Below are positions 27,022-36,509 of a stretch of DNA of 64,000 nucleotides, one piece after another. This DNA is from CAJXSN01 sp947492235. GTDB taxonomy: Bacteria; Pseudomonadota; Alphaproteobacteria; Sphingomonadales; Sphingomonadaceae. The translations under genes and the position numbers were made by a program. The first letter of the stretch is position 1; every line of letters begins with the position of its first letter. The stretch lies in assembly GCF_042492175.1 (NCBI RefSeq), contig NZ_CP170453.1, positions 2,480,001 through 2,544,000 of the forward strand, given 5' to 3'. The notes under the pieces were generated by a model. That model ran no database searches, was not told the origin of the DNA, and saw only the letters and a list, made by a program, of their open reading frames with translations.

Positions 27022-28568
27022 TGGACGGCTTTCCGATCCTTACCGTGATGTTGCTGGTGCCACTGGTCGGCGCGCTGGCGTGTTTCTTCCTTGCAGCAAG
27101 CGAGGCGCGGATCATTGCGCTGCTGGCAACGCTGATCAATCTCGGCCTCGGCATCGCGCTGTGGGCGGGATACGAGATTGGTGGCCCGCAGTGGCAGTTT
27201 ACCGAACGGGCCGACCTGTTTGCGGGCTTCCAATATGCGCTTGGCATTGATGGCATCGCGCTGATGCTGATCGTGCTCAGCGTGTTCCTGATGCCGATCT
27301 GCATTCTGGCCAGCTGGGACGCGATCGGCAAACGCGTCGGCGAATACATGGCGTCTTTCCTGATTATGGAAACGCTGATGATCGGCGTGTTCGCGGCGCA
27401 GGATCTGTTCCTGTTCTACATCTTCTTCGAAGCCGGTCTGATCCCGATGTATCTGATCATCGGCATCTGGGGCGGCGCGGACCGGATCTACGCCAGCTTC
27501 AAATTCTTCCTCTACACGCTGATCGGTTCTGTTCTGATGCTGATCGCGATGTTCTGGATGGTGAACACTGCGGGCACATCGGACATCCCGACGCTGATGC
27601 AGTATGACTTCCCCGTAGGCGCGCAGACGTGGCTGTGGCTCGCGTTCTTCGCCAGTTTCGCGGTGAAGATGCCGATGTTCCCGTTCCACACATGGCTGCC
27701 CGCAGCGCACGTTCAGGCGCCCACAGCAGGCTCGGTCATTCTGGCCGGTGTGCTGCTCAAACTTGGCGGATACGGCTTCATCCGGTTCAGCCTGCCGATG
27801 TTCCCCGAAGCCAGCGCGCAGTTCGTATGGCTGGTGATGATCCTGTCCTGCATCGCGGTGGTCTACGCCTCGCTGGTGGCGCTGGTGCAGGAAGACATGA
27901 AGAAACTGATCGCCTATTCCTCGGTCGCCCATATGGCGATTGTGACGGCGGGCCTGTTTGCCTTCAATGTGCAGGGGCTGGAAGGCGCGATGATCATGAT
28001 GCTGAGCCACGGGCTGGTGTCGGGCGCGCTGTTCCTGTGCGTGGGCATTATCTACGACCGGCTGCATACCCGCGACATTGCGCGTTATGGCGGCCTCGCG
28101 ATCAACATGCCGAAATATGCGTGTTTCTTCCTGCTGTTCACCATGGCCAGTATCGGCCTGCCGGGGACCAGCGGCTTTGTGGCCGAGTTCCTGAGCCTGG
28201 CCGGTGTTTACGAGATTTCCAGCGACGTGACTTTGATCCTGACCACCGGCATCATTCTGGGTGCCGGATACATGCTCTACCTCTATCGCCGGGTCGTTTT
28301 CGGGCCGCAGGTAAATGAAGATGCCGCCGCGATGCGTGATATGAATGCGCGCGAGTGGGCGATGCTCGCCCCGATTGCGGCAGCGGTACTGTGGATGGGT
28401 GTTTATCCCGAAAGCTTCCTCGCCCCGATGCGCAGCGACATTGCCGCGCTGGAGGCCCGCGTGGCCCGCGCCGCGCCGCAGGGCGATGCTAATCTGACGG
28501 CAGGCACCCCGCGCGAGCATGAGGCGAACCATATGTCCGGCGAGCATTCGGCAGAGGGGGCGCACTGA
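27021..28568 (+). CDS. nuoM: NADH-quinone oxidoreductase subunit M
   Basis: Antiporter-like subunit (515 residues, 14 helices). Seen: FYIFFEAGLIPMYLIIGIWG with the conserved Glu, FAVKMPMFPFHTWLPAAHVQ with the pump Lys, and KKLIAYSSVAHMAIV. The ATG at 27021 overlaps the nuoL stop. An in-frame GTG one codon upstream is also possible. Longer N-terminal readings lie inside nuoL. The C-terminus has a variable tail rich in Glu/His (REHEANHMSGEHSAEGAH), which could contact metal or simply be disordered. Confidence 0.97.
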   Translation: MDGFPILTVMLLVPLVGALACFFLAASEARIIALLATLINLGLGIALWAGYEIGGPQWQFTERADLFAGFQYALGIDGIALMLIVLSVFLMPICILASWDAIGKRVGEYMASFLIMETLMIGVFAAQDLFLFYIFFEAGLIPMYLIIGIWGGADRIYASFKFFLYTLIGSVLMLIAMFWMVNTAGTSDIPTLMQYDFPVGAQTWLWLAFFASFAVKMPMFPFHTWLPAAHVQAPTAGSVILAGVLLKLGGYGFIRFSLPMFPEASAQFVWLVMILSCIAVVYASLVALVQEDMKKLIAYSSVAHMAIVTAGLFAFNVQGLEGAMIMMLSHGLVSGALFLCVGIIYDRLHTRDIARYGGLAINMPKYACFFLLFTMASIGLPGTSGFVAEFLSLAGVYEISSDVTLILTTGIILGAGYMLYLYRRVVFGPQVNEDAAAMRDMNAREWAMLAPIAAAVLWMGVYPESFLAPMRSDIAALEARVARAAPQGDANLTAGTPREHEANHMSGEHSAEGAH

Positions 28569-30028
28569 TGGATATCGCACGCTCCATGGGGCTGATGATG
28601 CCCGAGCTTATCATTGGCGGTGCCAGCCTGCTGTTGCTGCTCGTTGTTGCCTATGGCGGCAAGGGTTCGGCGCGCGCCGTGTTTATTGGCGCGGCGACCG
28701 CATTGGGCGCGGCGCTTTTCTTCGTCGTGCCTACGGTCACCGCAGGCGTCGCCGGGGCCGGAGCGGACGCATTCGGTACCCAGTTCTCGGCCGATGCCTT
28801 TGCCGCCTTTGCGAAGGTGCTGATCTATCTGGCGGGCATTGCCTGTCTCGCTGTAGCGCCGTCTTTCCTCAGCCGGTTCTTCGCCCTGCGCGGAGAGTAC
28901 GCCATTCTGGTGCTGCTCGCGGTAATGGGCATGGGCCTGATGGTATCGGCCACCGATCTGGTCGCCCTTTATATGGGGCTGGAGCTCAATTCGCTGGCCG
29001 CCTACGTACTCGCCAGCTTCCTGCGCGATGACCAGCGCTCGGCAGAGGCGGGCCTGAAATATTTCATTCTTGGCGCGCTCGCATCGGGCATTCTGCTTTA
29101 CGGGATGAGCCTGATTTACGGCTTCACCGGGACGACTTCGTTTGGCGGCATCGCTGCGGCGATCTCCGGTGACATGTCCACCGGTGCGCTGTTCGGTGTG
29201 ATCTTCATGCTGGTCGGCCTGGCTTTCAAGATTAGCGCTGTGCCGTTCCACATGTGGACGCCGGATGTGTATGAAGGCGCGCCGACACCGGTCACCACTT
29301 TCTTCGCCACCGCGCCCAAGGTTGCAGCCATCGCGCTGCTCGCGCGGGTGTCGCTCGATGCGTTTGGCGATCAGGTTTTTGCCTGGCGGCAGGTCGTCAT
29401 TTTCGCCGCAATCGCTTCGATTGTCGTCGGCGCGCTAGGCGCTATCGGACAGAACAATCTCAAGCGACTGCTGGCCTATTCCTCGATCAACAATGTCGGC
29501 TTTATCCTGATCGGTCTGGCCGCTGCGACGGTTCAGGGCCTCTCCGCGATGATGGTCTATCTGGCCATTTACGTCGTCATGTCGCTCGGCAGCTTCGTTG
29601 CCGTGCTGATGCTGCGCAACGGGCAGGGCGAGCAACTGGAAACGTTCGACGATATTGCTGGCCTTTCGACCACGCGCCCATTGATGGCGTGGTGCCTGCT
29701 GATCCTGATGTTCAGCCTTGCCGGCATCCCGCCGCTGTTCGGTTTCTATGGCAAGTTCGTAGTGTTTCAGGCGGCGGTGCAGGCTGATCTGGTGCTGCTC
29801 GCTGCCATCGGTATCGCGGCCAGCGTGATCGGGGCGTTCTACTACATCAAGTTCGTCAAGGTGATGTTCTTCGATGAACCTGCGGACCGCGCGACCGGCG
29901 AAGCCGATAGCGTAAGCTGGGCGATCCTAATCGGTTCCGCCATTCTCGTCAGCCCGCTGGCCTATATCCTGACCAACTGGCTGACCAATCAGGCCGACAC
30001 AGCGGCGGCGTCCCTCTTCCTTGGCTGA
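28568..30028 (+). CDS. nuoN: NADH-quinone oxidoreductase subunit N
   Basis: Third antiporter-like subunit (486 residues, 14 helices) and last nuo gene. Signatures: LYMGLELNSLAAYVLASF with the conserved Glu, FKISAVPFHMWTPDVYEGAP with the pump Lys, and KRLLAYSSINNVGFI. It overlaps nuoM at its start and overlaps birA at its end by eight bases, so birA, coaX and rnj are probably on the same transcript. Confidence 0.97.
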   Translation: MDIARSMGLMMPELIIGGASLLLLLVVAYGGKGSARAVFIGAATALGAALFFVVPTVTAGVAGAGADAFGTQFSADAFAAFAKVLIYLAGIACLAVAPSFLSRFFALRGEYAILVLLAVMGMGLMVSATDLVALYMGLELNSLAAYVLASFLRDDQRSAEAGLKYFILGALASGILLYGMSLIYGFTGTTSFGGIAAAISGDMSTGALFGVIFMLVGLAFKISAVPFHMWTPDVYEGAPTPVTTFFATAPKVAAIALLARVSLDAFGDQVFAWRQVVIFAAIASIVVGALGAIGQNNLKRLLAYSSINNVGFILIGLAAATVQGLSAMMVYLAIYVVMSLGSFVAVLMLRNGQGEQLETFDDIAGLSTTRPLMAWCLLILMFSLAGIPPLFGFYGKFVVFQAAVQADLVLLAAIGIAASVIGAFYYIKFVKVMFFDEPADRATGEADSVSWAILIGSAILVSPLAYILTNWLTNQADTAAASLFLG

Positions 30029-30761
30029 GGGCAAGGTCCGATCAATCCGCATTGCGGCTGAAACGGGCTCTACCAATGCGGACTTGCTGGACGCCTTGCG
30101 ATCGAGTGAGCGCGTTCCCGAAGGCGAATGGCTTGTCACCGACCGTCAGACAGCGGGGCGGGGCAGGCAGGGCCGCGACTGGTTCGATGGCGCGGGCAAT
30201 TTCATGGGCAGCACGGTGGTGCGTCCCGGCCCGAATGATCCGCCCGCACATACGCTGGCCCTGCTGGCCGGTCTGGCGCTTTATGAAGCGGTGACGCCGA
30301 TGTGTTCCGATCCTTCGGCGGTTTCCCTCAAATGGCCCAATGACCTGCTCTTGGGCGGCGCGAAGCTGGCGGGGATTTTGCTGGAGCGTGAAGGCGACGC
30401 AGTGGTGCTCGGTTTCGGTGTCAATCTGGCAAAAGCGCCCGATGTGCCGGACCGCGAGACGATCGCGCTGTCTGCGCTTGGCCCCGCGCCGAGCCGGGAT
30501 TTGTTTGCCCGTGACCTCGCCATTTCGCTCGATAAGGAACTGGAGCGCTGGCGCAGTTACGGGCTAGAACCCACATTGCGCCGGTGGTGCGCTGCGGCCC
30601 ATGCGGTGGGCACCCCGCTCAGCGTGCACGAGCCGGATGGCACGATCTGTGAGGGCGCGTTCAAAGGCCTCGATGCCGAGGGCGCGCTGCAAATCACTCT
30701 GGCCGGTGGCACCGTGCGCACTATCCATGCCGGCGATGTCCTGCACGCCAAGGAGACCTGA
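30021..30761 (+). CDS. birA: Biotin--[acetyl-CoA-carboxylase] ligase
   Basis: Class I biotin protein ligase (246 residues) that activates biotin with ATP and attaches it to the carboxyl carrier protein in the cytoplasm. The catalytic core has GSTNADLLDA, TDRQTAGRGRQGRDWF (adenylate loop), SLKWPNDLLLGGAKLAGILLE and GFGVNL, followed by the small SH3-like C-terminal domain. The N-terminal DNA-binding domain of E. coli BirA is absent, so it is not expected to repress a biotin operon. TTG start inside the end of nuoN. Confidence 0.92.
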   Translation: MAEGKVRSIRIAAETGSTNADLLDALRSSERVPEGEWLVTDRQTAGRGRQGRDWFDGAGNFMGSTVVRPGPNDPPAHTLALLAGLALYEAVTPMCSDPSAVSLKWPNDLLLGGAKLAGILLEREGDAVVLGFGVNLAKAPDVPDRETIALSALGPAPSRDLFARDLAISLDKELERWRSYGLEPTLRRWCAAAHAVGTPLSVHEPDGTICEGAFKGLDAEGALQITLAGGTVRTIHAGDVLHAKET

Positions 30762-30764
30762 TCC

Positions 30765-31541
30765 ATGCTGCTCGCTGTCGATGTCGGGAACACCAATCTT
30801 GTCTTTGCCGTCTTCGATGGCGACGAAGTGCGCGCGCGCTGGCGCATCGCCACGGACCCGCGCCGCACCGGCGACGAATATGCCGTATGGCTGCTGCAAT
30901 TGCTGTCGATCGAGAATATCGAACGCGATCAGATCAAGCGGATCATTGTCGGCTCCGTCGTCCCGCGCGCGGACCACAACCTTTCAGTCCTTGCGGAAAA
31001 GTATTTCGGCATCACCCCGCTGATTGCCGGACGGGGCGCAGCCGAGTGGGGCTTCGCTATCGATGTCGATCAGCCCAGTTCGCTGGGGGCGGACCGCGCA
31101 TTGAACTGTATTGCTGCGCATGATCTGGTAGAAGGCGACAAGGTCGTGGTCGATTTCGGCACCGCGACAAAGTTCGAGGCGCTGGATTACAACGGCACTT
31201 ACAAGGGCGGAATTATCACGCCCGGGATCAATCTTTCACTCGATGCGCTGGTTGGCAAAACCGCCAAATTGCCGCGCATCGCTATCCGTGCACCCGAAGG
31301 GCGCAGCGTTATCGGTCGTAATACCGAGGATCAGATGCTGATTGGCATCTTCTGGGGTTACGTAGCGATGATGGAAGGCTTGATAGAGCGGATGCGCTCT
31401 GAAATCGGGCGGCCGACAAAGGTTGTTGCAACCGGCGGTCTGGCTGTTTTGTTCGATAATCACACCGATATATTCGATGTGGTGGACGCGGATCTGACCA
31501 TTCGCGGGCTTAAGCTACTGGCCGACCGGGTGGCATCGTGA
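30765..31541 (+). CDS. coaX: Type III pantothenate kinase
   Basis: Catalyses the first step of CoA synthesis (pantothenate phosphorylation). 258 residues with the ASKHA fold: phosphate-1 loop DVGNTNLVFAVFDGD at the N-terminus, GADRALNCIAA, VDFGTATKFEAL (phosphate 2), and KGGIITPGINLS. The adenosine region is TGGLAVLFDN. Only 3 bp after birA. Its stop overlaps the GTG start of rnj. The birA-coaX-rnj order is common in alphaproteobacteria. Confidence 0.95.
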   Translation: MLLAVDVGNTNLVFAVFDGDEVRARWRIATDPRRTGDEYAVWLLQLLSIENIERDQIKRIIVGSVVPRADHNLSVLAEKYFGITPLIAGRGAAEWGFAIDVDQPSSLGADRALNCIAAHDLVEGDKVVVDFGTATKFEALDYNGTYKGGIITPGINLSLDALVGKTAKLPRIAIRAPEGRSVIGRNTEDQMLIGIFWGYVAMMEGLIERMRSEIGRPTKVVATGGLAVLFDNHTDIFDVVDADLTIRGLKLLADRVAS

Positions 31542-33187
31542 AGAAGAATTACCAGCCTGAGAAAGAGCTGCTGTTCCTCGCGCTAGGCGGCTCTGGCGAG
31601 ATTGGCATGAACGTCAATCTGTATGGCTGCGATGGCAAGTGGCTGATGGTCGATCTGGGGATGAGCTTCGGCGCAAACGAATATCCCGGCACCGAACTGC
31701 TGTTCGCCGATATCGATTTTATCGAGGAACGCTCCAAGGACCTGCTCGGCATCGTGCTGACCCATGCGCATGAAGACCATATCGGCGCGATTCCCTACTT
31801 CGCCGCCGATCTCGGCGTGCCGCTCTACGCCACGCCGTTCACCGCAGAGCTGATCCGGCGCAAGCTGCAAGAGGCCAACCTGCTGGACGAGGTCGAGGTC
31901 CGGATCATCGAAGAAGATCACGGACATATCGAAATCGGCCCGTTCGAAGTCACCTATATCCCGCTCGCCCACTCGATTGCAGAGGGCAACGCGTTGGTCA
32001 TCGACACGCCTTACGGACGGGTGTTCCACACCGGCGACTGGAAGCTGGACGAGGACCCGATCATCGGGGAGCCGACCACTGAAGAAGAGCTGCGCGAAAT
32101 CGGCGATGAGGGCGTGCTGGCGGTTGTGTGCGATTCGACCAATGTCTTCAATCCCGAACCCAGCGGGTCCGAGGGGGCAGTTTATGCCGGCCTGATGGAG
32201 GAAGTGAAGAAGTGGGAGGGCCGCCGCGTGATGGTCACCACATTCGCTTCCAATGTCGCGCGCCTCCAGACGCTGGGCGAAGTGGCCAAGGCAACCGGGC
32301 GCGAGCTCGCGGTGGCTGGGCGCTCGCTGGACCGCATGATCGAGGTGGCGCAGGACAATGGCTATCTGGCGGACTTCCCCAAGATGGTCGATTGGGACAC
32401 CGCGATGGGCCTGCCGCGCGGCAAGGTGATGATTATGGCCACTGGCGGGCAGGGCGAACCGCGCGCTGCTCTGAGCCGGGTGGCGGAGGACAATCATCCG
32501 CTGAAACTGACCAGCGGCGACGTGGTGCTGTTCTCCAGCCGCCAGATCCCCGGCAACGAACTCAGCATCGGCAAAGTGCAGAACAAGTTGGCGGAACGCG
32601 GGATCGTGATGGTGACCGACCGTCAGAGCATGATCCACGTCTCCGGCCATCCGGGGCGCCCAGAGCTGGAGGCGCTGTATGAGTGGCTTCAGCCGGAGAT
32701 ACTGGTTCCCGTGCATGGCGAGATCAAGCATATGCAGGAGCAGTCCCGCGTCGGGATCGAAGCGGGAATTCCCAAGGCGATTTTCCAGAAGAACGGCGAC
32801 ATCGTGCGTCTCGCGCCGGGCAAGCCGGGTGTGATCGCGCAGATTGAGGCGGGGCGTCTGGTACTGGATGGCGACATCATCGTGCCCGCCGATGGCGAGA
32901 GCATCGTCATGCGGCGCAGGCTGGCGCATAACGGGGTGGTCGTGGTTATTCTGGGGCCGGGCAACAAGGTCACAATCGAAAGTGTTGGCCTGCCTTTGGA
33001 CGAGGATCATGATGATTTCATCGCCGAGGCCGAGGCCGATGTTGTGAAAGCGCTCGGCTCGGCGGGCAAGAAGAAGCGCGGACCAGCCACCGACCGGCTC
33101 GAGACCGCCCGGCTTGCCGCACGGCGCGCGGCGACTCGCTGGTCAGGCAAGAAACCGCAGGTCCGTGTAATCGACCTTGCAGGATAG
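31538..33187 (+). CDS. rnj: Ribonuclease J
   Basis: Metallo-beta-lactamase/beta-CASP ribonuclease (549 residues) with combined endo- and 5'-exonuclease activity in mRNA decay and rRNA processing. The Zn-binding motif is LTHAHEDHIGAIPYF. Further ligands are in HSIAEG, HTGDWKLD and CDSTN, and the beta-CASP motifs include TTFASNVARLQ and HVSGHPGRPELEALYEWLQP. The C-terminal about 60 residues are basic. GTG start overlapping coaX by four bases. Confidence 0.94.
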   Translation: MKKNYQPEKELLFLALGGSGEIGMNVNLYGCDGKWLMVDLGMSFGANEYPGTELLFADIDFIEERSKDLLGIVLTHAHEDHIGAIPYFAADLGVPLYATPFTAELIRRKLQEANLLDEVEVRIIEEDHGHIEIGPFEVTYIPLAHSIAEGNALVIDTPYGRVFHTGDWKLDEDPIIGEPTTEEELREIGDEGVLAVVCDSTNVFNPEPSGSEGAVYAGLMEEVKKWEGRRVMVTTFASNVARLQTLGEVAKATGRELAVAGRSLDRMIEVAQDNGYLADFPKMVDWDTAMGLPRGKVMIMATGGQGEPRAALSRVAEDNHPLKLTSGDVVLFSSRQIPGNELSIGKVQNKLAERGIVMVTDRQSMIHVSGHPGRPELEALYEWLQPEILVPVHGEIKHMQEQSRVGIEAGIPKAIFQKNGDIVRLAPGKPGVIAQIEAGRLVLDGDIIVPADGESIVMRRRLAHNGVVVVILGPGNKVTIESVGLPLDEDHDDFIAEAEADVVKALGSAGKKKRGPATDRLETARLAARRAATRWSGKKPQVRVIDLAG

Positions 33188-33192
33188 GCACG

Positions 33193-33492
33193 ATGGCGAT
33201 CACCTCGATATTGGCGATCTATTTCCTGTTCTGGGTGATGTGCGCCTTCATCATGCTCCCCTTCGGCGTGAAAACGTCCGAAGAGCTGGGGCTGGAGAAT
33301 GTACCGGGGCAGGCCGAGAGTGCACCGGCCAATTTCCGCCCGGGGAAAATTGTCTTGCGGGCGACCATCCTTTCGGCCGTTCTCACAGCGTTGTGGGTGC
33401 TCAATTACGTCAATGGCTGGGTCGGTGTGGAAGTGTTCGATATCTTCGAACGGCCGGGCCATCTGGTGCTCGAGGACGAGCCAGCGAGTTAA
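33193..33492 (+). CDS. DUF1467 family membrane protein
   Basis: A 99-residue protein with two hydrophobic helices (about 3-24 and 56-76). The first is followed by the family-typical MLPFGVKTSEELG and a VPGQAESAPANF stretch. DUF1467 proteins are small inner-membrane proteins of unknown function, widespread in alphaproteobacteria and often next to rnj, as here (5 bp gap). The end overlaps the convergent coiled-coil gene by four bases. Confidence 0.8.
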   Translation: MAITSILAIYFLFWVMCAFIMLPFGVKTSEELGLENVPGQAESAPANFRPGKIVLRATILSAVLTALWVLNYVNGWVGVEVFDIFERPGHLVLEDEPAS

Positions 33493-36131
33493 TCCTCGCG
33501 CAGCCGCTCGATCGCCTGCGCCAGCACCACGTAGAGCTTGCCCATATCCGAACTGAGCAGGGTGACGCCCAGCGCGTTGCCGTCGCGGGTGGACAGCATG
33601 GTGCGCAGCATCGCCTCGAAGTCGTGGATGTAGCGGCTGACGTGGTCCTGGAAATCGGGGTCGCTGTCGTACAATTCGGCCACATCACGGGCTTCGGTAT
33701 TGCCCACCAGATTGACGGCGCGGCGGGTGAAGATGCCCCGGTCCCCGCGCAGATAGGATGCCCACGCCATATCGGTGACGTCGGTAGACAGGGCCTTGGC
33801 AATATCGATTGAATTCGAATTGAGCGCTTCAGTAATCAGTGCAACGCGGCGCGCGAAGTCATTATCGACCTGCTCCTCCGCACGCTCGCGCGCCAGCGCC
33901 ACGCGGTTTTCCAGATTGCCGGCAAGCTCGTTCACCATGGAGAGCTGGTCCCGCAGTTGGATCGCCGCCTGCCGCGCTGTTTCGGCAGCCTTGGCAGAGG
34001 CTTCGTCCAGCGCCGCGATGCTGCGGCTTGATTGATCGCTGATCGCTGTGTCGATGGCCTGCGCGGTTTTCTCGCCGATCCGGTTGGTGATAAGGTCGAG
34101 GCGTTTTTCGCTTTCGGTGTCCGCCAGCGACAGTGCGTCGCGCGCCTTTGTGTCGAGCTCGCTGATAGCAGTGCGCAGGGCAGTTGCGGTGCGCTCGCCC
34201 GCCGCATCGCCATCTTTCTCCAGATTGGCCAGTGTTTCGCGCAAGGCCTCCAGCTCGCGCGTAAAGTTGCCGCGCATCTCGCCCAGTCTCTGGTCCAGCG
34301 ATGTCAAATTGGCGTCGACCTTGTCGGTTTCCTCGCGTGCGGCAAGCACGTAATCGGAAACGCTACGGGACCGCTCGCCAGTGCTGTCGAGCAGCGCCTG
34401 CAGAGCTTCACCCGCTTCGTGCGTCGCGACAAGGCGGCGTTCGGCTTCCTCAAGGGACGTCGGGAGAATTTCACGGCTGTGCTCCGATCCTGCCTGAATG
34501 AGTTCGAGCAGGCGCACGCTGCCCTCGGTCAGGTCCTCGATTGCCGGAGCCAGATTGTCCGCATCCTCGCGCGCATTGGCGAGCCGGGCGGCGACAGCGG
34601 TGCCGCTGGCTTCCAGACGTTCGTGCGCGCCCTCCGCCTGCGCCGCCAATTCTTCGGACCGGGCAGCCAGCGCTTCGATCTGTGCAATACTTGCCTCGGC
34701 AGCTTCACGCATAGCCGCAGCGGCGGCATCCTGCCGGGCACGGCGCTGGTTCAGGTTTTCATCCAGCGTATTGAGCCTGTCGGTCATGGCCGTGATTGCG
34801 GCGTCCTGCGAGGCCGCCACATGCTCATCGCGCGTCGTAAGGCGCTCAGCAAACGCCGCATCACGGTCGATCATCGCCGCATCGACGCGCTCGGCCTCGG
34901 CATGCAATTCGGCCAGTTTCGCCGAGGCGCTTTCGAGCGCCTGCGCATCCAGCGCTTGGATTTCCTCGATCGCCTCTCCCAAGCGTTCGCGCAACGCCGC
35001 CGCCTGCCGGGACCAGCTTTCGCCGGCTTCTGTCTCTGCAGCCCGCAAGCCAGCTGAAACCGACTGGCTCTCGTCTGCGAGGCCGGCCAGACGTTCGCGC
35101 ATCGTATCGAGTGCCGATTCTTCGGCTTCACCCAGCTGCGCGCTGGCGGCGGCAATTTCCTCGCCAAGACTGTCCATCCGGCGGCGCATAGCCGCCAGCG
35201 TTTCGACTTCGCGGCTATCCATCTCGCTGCGGAATGCATCGCTGGTTTCGCGCAATGTGGCAAAGCGCTGCTCTGTCACATTACCCATATGGCTGGCCTG
35301 CGTCTCGAACTGGGCGAGCGCTGCATCGATCCGTTCGCTGAGCGAAGCGACTTGCCGTTCGCTGGCCTGCCCGAACACATTGAGCCGTTCGAATCCGCTG
35401 ATTAGCTTCTCCAGCTGGGCACTGGCATCCTCGCCCGCTGCGCCAATCTGATTGGAGGTATCGCGGGCGGAATTGGCGATCACCGGCAGTTCGTCGCGCA
35501 GGCGGTCCATATTGACCAGCGCCGTTTCGCTGACACTGCCGATTTGCTCCACCGTCTGGTGGTTCTCACCAATCAGGGTCTGGAGGCGATCCGCATGCTC
35601 ATTGATGCGCGTGCCCGCCACGCGCCCCAGCGTTTCCAGCTCCCGCGTTTCGGCCGAGAGGAACTCGCGCGCGAGGCTCAGCTCGCGGTTCACGGTCACC
35701 AGACGCTCTTCCAGCTGAGCGGATTCACTCGAAAGCGCATTGGCCGCATCGGCAAAGCGGTTCGCCTCTCGGGTGCTGCTGCGCATGACGATGAGCCACA
35801 GGCCGATTACCAGCAAGACAGGCAGCGCCCAGTCGCCGATCCAGTCGATCCATTGCTGCGAACTGGCCCCTGCCAGAATTTCCGCCCGGTGCGTCCAGCC
35901 GAAAAAAGCGGTCCAGCCGACGACGGTTAGCAAAGCCAATGTCGGCCATATCCATGTCAGGCCGGAGCGCGTTGGACGATAGCTGTCCTCCTCCCACTCA
36001 TCCTCGGCAGCGGGATAGCTATCGCCATCCCCGTCTGCTTCAGGTGTTGGAAGGGCGATATCCCCGGCGTCCTGCGCCTCGGTATCGTCCGGCTCGGACC
36101 CAATGGCCCGGATATGTTGACCCCCGCTCAT
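33489..36131 (-). CDS. Large membrane-anchored coiled-coil protein of unknown function
   Basis: 880 residues. An acidic N-terminus (about 1-50) is followed by two membrane helices (about 58-78 and 101-117). A very long Ala/Glu/Gln/Arg-rich helical region (about 120-760) carries repeated short motifs of the A-x-L-x-E-R type, with almost no Gly/Pro. This is a long cytoplasmic coiled coil or apolipoprotein-like helical array. The last 110 residues are different (MAWASYLRGDRGIFTRRAV, then DFQDHVSRYIHDFEAM) and look like a small globular domain. I do not recognise a named family with certainty. Its architecture recalls scaffold and polar-organiser proteins. It is divergent from the Hpt-like gene with 65 bp between. 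Confidence 0.7.
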   Translation of the reverse strand: MSGGQHIRAIGSEPDDTEAQDAGDIALPTPEADGDGDSYPAAEDEWEEDSYRPTRSGLTWIWPTLALLTVVGWTAFFGWTHRAEILAGASSQQWIDWIGDWALPVLLVIGLWLIVMRSSTREANRFADAANALSSESAQLEERLVTVNRELSLAREFLSAETRELETLGRVAGTRINEHADRLQTLIGENHQTVEQIGSVSETALVNMDRLRDELPVIANSARDTSNQIGAAGEDASAQLEKLISGFERLNVFGQASERQVASLSERIDAALAQFETQASHMGNVTEQRFATLRETSDAFRSEMDSREVETLAAMRRRMDSLGEEIAAASAQLGEAEESALDTMRERLAGLADESQSVSAGLRAAETEAGESWSRQAAALRERLGEAIEEIQALDAQALESASAKLAELHAEAERVDAAMIDRDAAFAERLTTRDEHVAASQDAAITAMTDRLNTLDENLNQRRARQDAAAAAMREAAEASIAQIEALAARSEELAAQAEGAHERLEASGTAVAARLANAREDADNLAPAIEDLTEGSVRLLELIQAGSEHSREILPTSLEEAERRLVATHEAGEALQALLDSTGERSRSVSDYVLAAREETDKVDANLTSLDQRLGEMRGNFTRELEALRETLANLEKDGDAAGERTATALRTAISELDTKARDALSLADTESEKRLDLITNRIGEKTAQAIDTAISDQSSRSIAALDEASAKAAETARQAAIQLRDQLSMVNELAGNLENRVALARERAEEQVDNDFARRVALITEALNSNSIDIAKALSTDVTDMAWASYLRGDRGIFTRRAVNLVGNTEARDVAELYDSDPDFQDHVSRYIHDFEAMLRTMLSTRDGNALGVTLLSSDMGKLYVVLAQAIERLRED

Positions 36132-36173
36132 GCCCGCGCATTTACCATAATTCGTCGGCCAAGAAACCCTGTC

Positions 36174-36181
36174 TTAACCAT
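36174..36181 (+). promoter_or_regulatory. CtrA-like half-site before the Hpt-like gene
   Basis: TTAACCAT, the half-site form of the CtrA box used in several alphaproteobacteria, lies in the 65-bp divergent gap, 15 bp before the ATG of the Hpt-like gene. A single 8-mer can occur by chance, so this is a suggestion only. Confidence 0.4.
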
Positions 36182-36196
36182 TGAAACCTATGGGCA

Positions 36197-36502
36197 ATGG
36201 TCATGGCATTTGAAAACGCCCCTTTTTCAGCAACTTTGGCTGCAGCCGCTGGTGAAGACGCTGCGCTGCACGCCGAGCTGCGCAAGGCGTTCCGCGAAAG
36301 CGTTGCACAGCAGATCGATCTTCTGCGCCGCGCACGCTGTGACGGGAACTGGCTGATTGCGGCCCAGCGTATCAAGGGCCTCGCCGCCAGCTTCCACGCC
36401 GAACCCCTGATGGTGCTGGCCGAAGAAGCCATTGAATGCGCGCCGGGCGATCCCGTGACTTTGCGGCGACTGGACACATTCCTCAAAGATTTCGACAGCT
36501 AA
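36197..36502 (+). CDS. Hpt-like helical protein lacking the phospho-accepting histidine
   Basis: A 101-residue all-helical protein that aligns by eye with histidine phosphotransfer domains. A helix HAELRKAFRESVAQQIDLL is followed by AAQRIKGLAASFHAEPL, the usual site of HxLKG-x-A-x-x-x-G-A. The phosphorylated His is replaced by Gln57 while Lys60-Gly61 and the following small residues are kept. His67 lies further on, at the position normally held by Gly. If the family call is right it could bind a response regulator or kinase without taking phosphate. Two ATGs (36197 and 36203) are possible starts. The next gene follows after 7 bp. Confidence 0.6.
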   Translation: MVMAFENAPFSATLAAAAGEDAALHAELRKAFRESVAQQIDLLRRARCDGNWLIAAQRIKGLAASFHAEPLMVLAEEAIECAPGDPVTLRRLDTFLKDFDS

Positions 36503-36509
36503 GGCGGTT

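Noticed and set aside
26964..28580. 538-codon minus-strand frame opposite nuoM
   Set aside because: Composition (very rich in His, Gln, Arg) is that of an antisense frame of a membrane protein gene. NuoM is certain on the plus strand.
30021..30761. BirA as a transcriptional repressor
   Set aside because: The N-terminal helix-turn-helix domain is absent; the protein begins directly with the ligase core.
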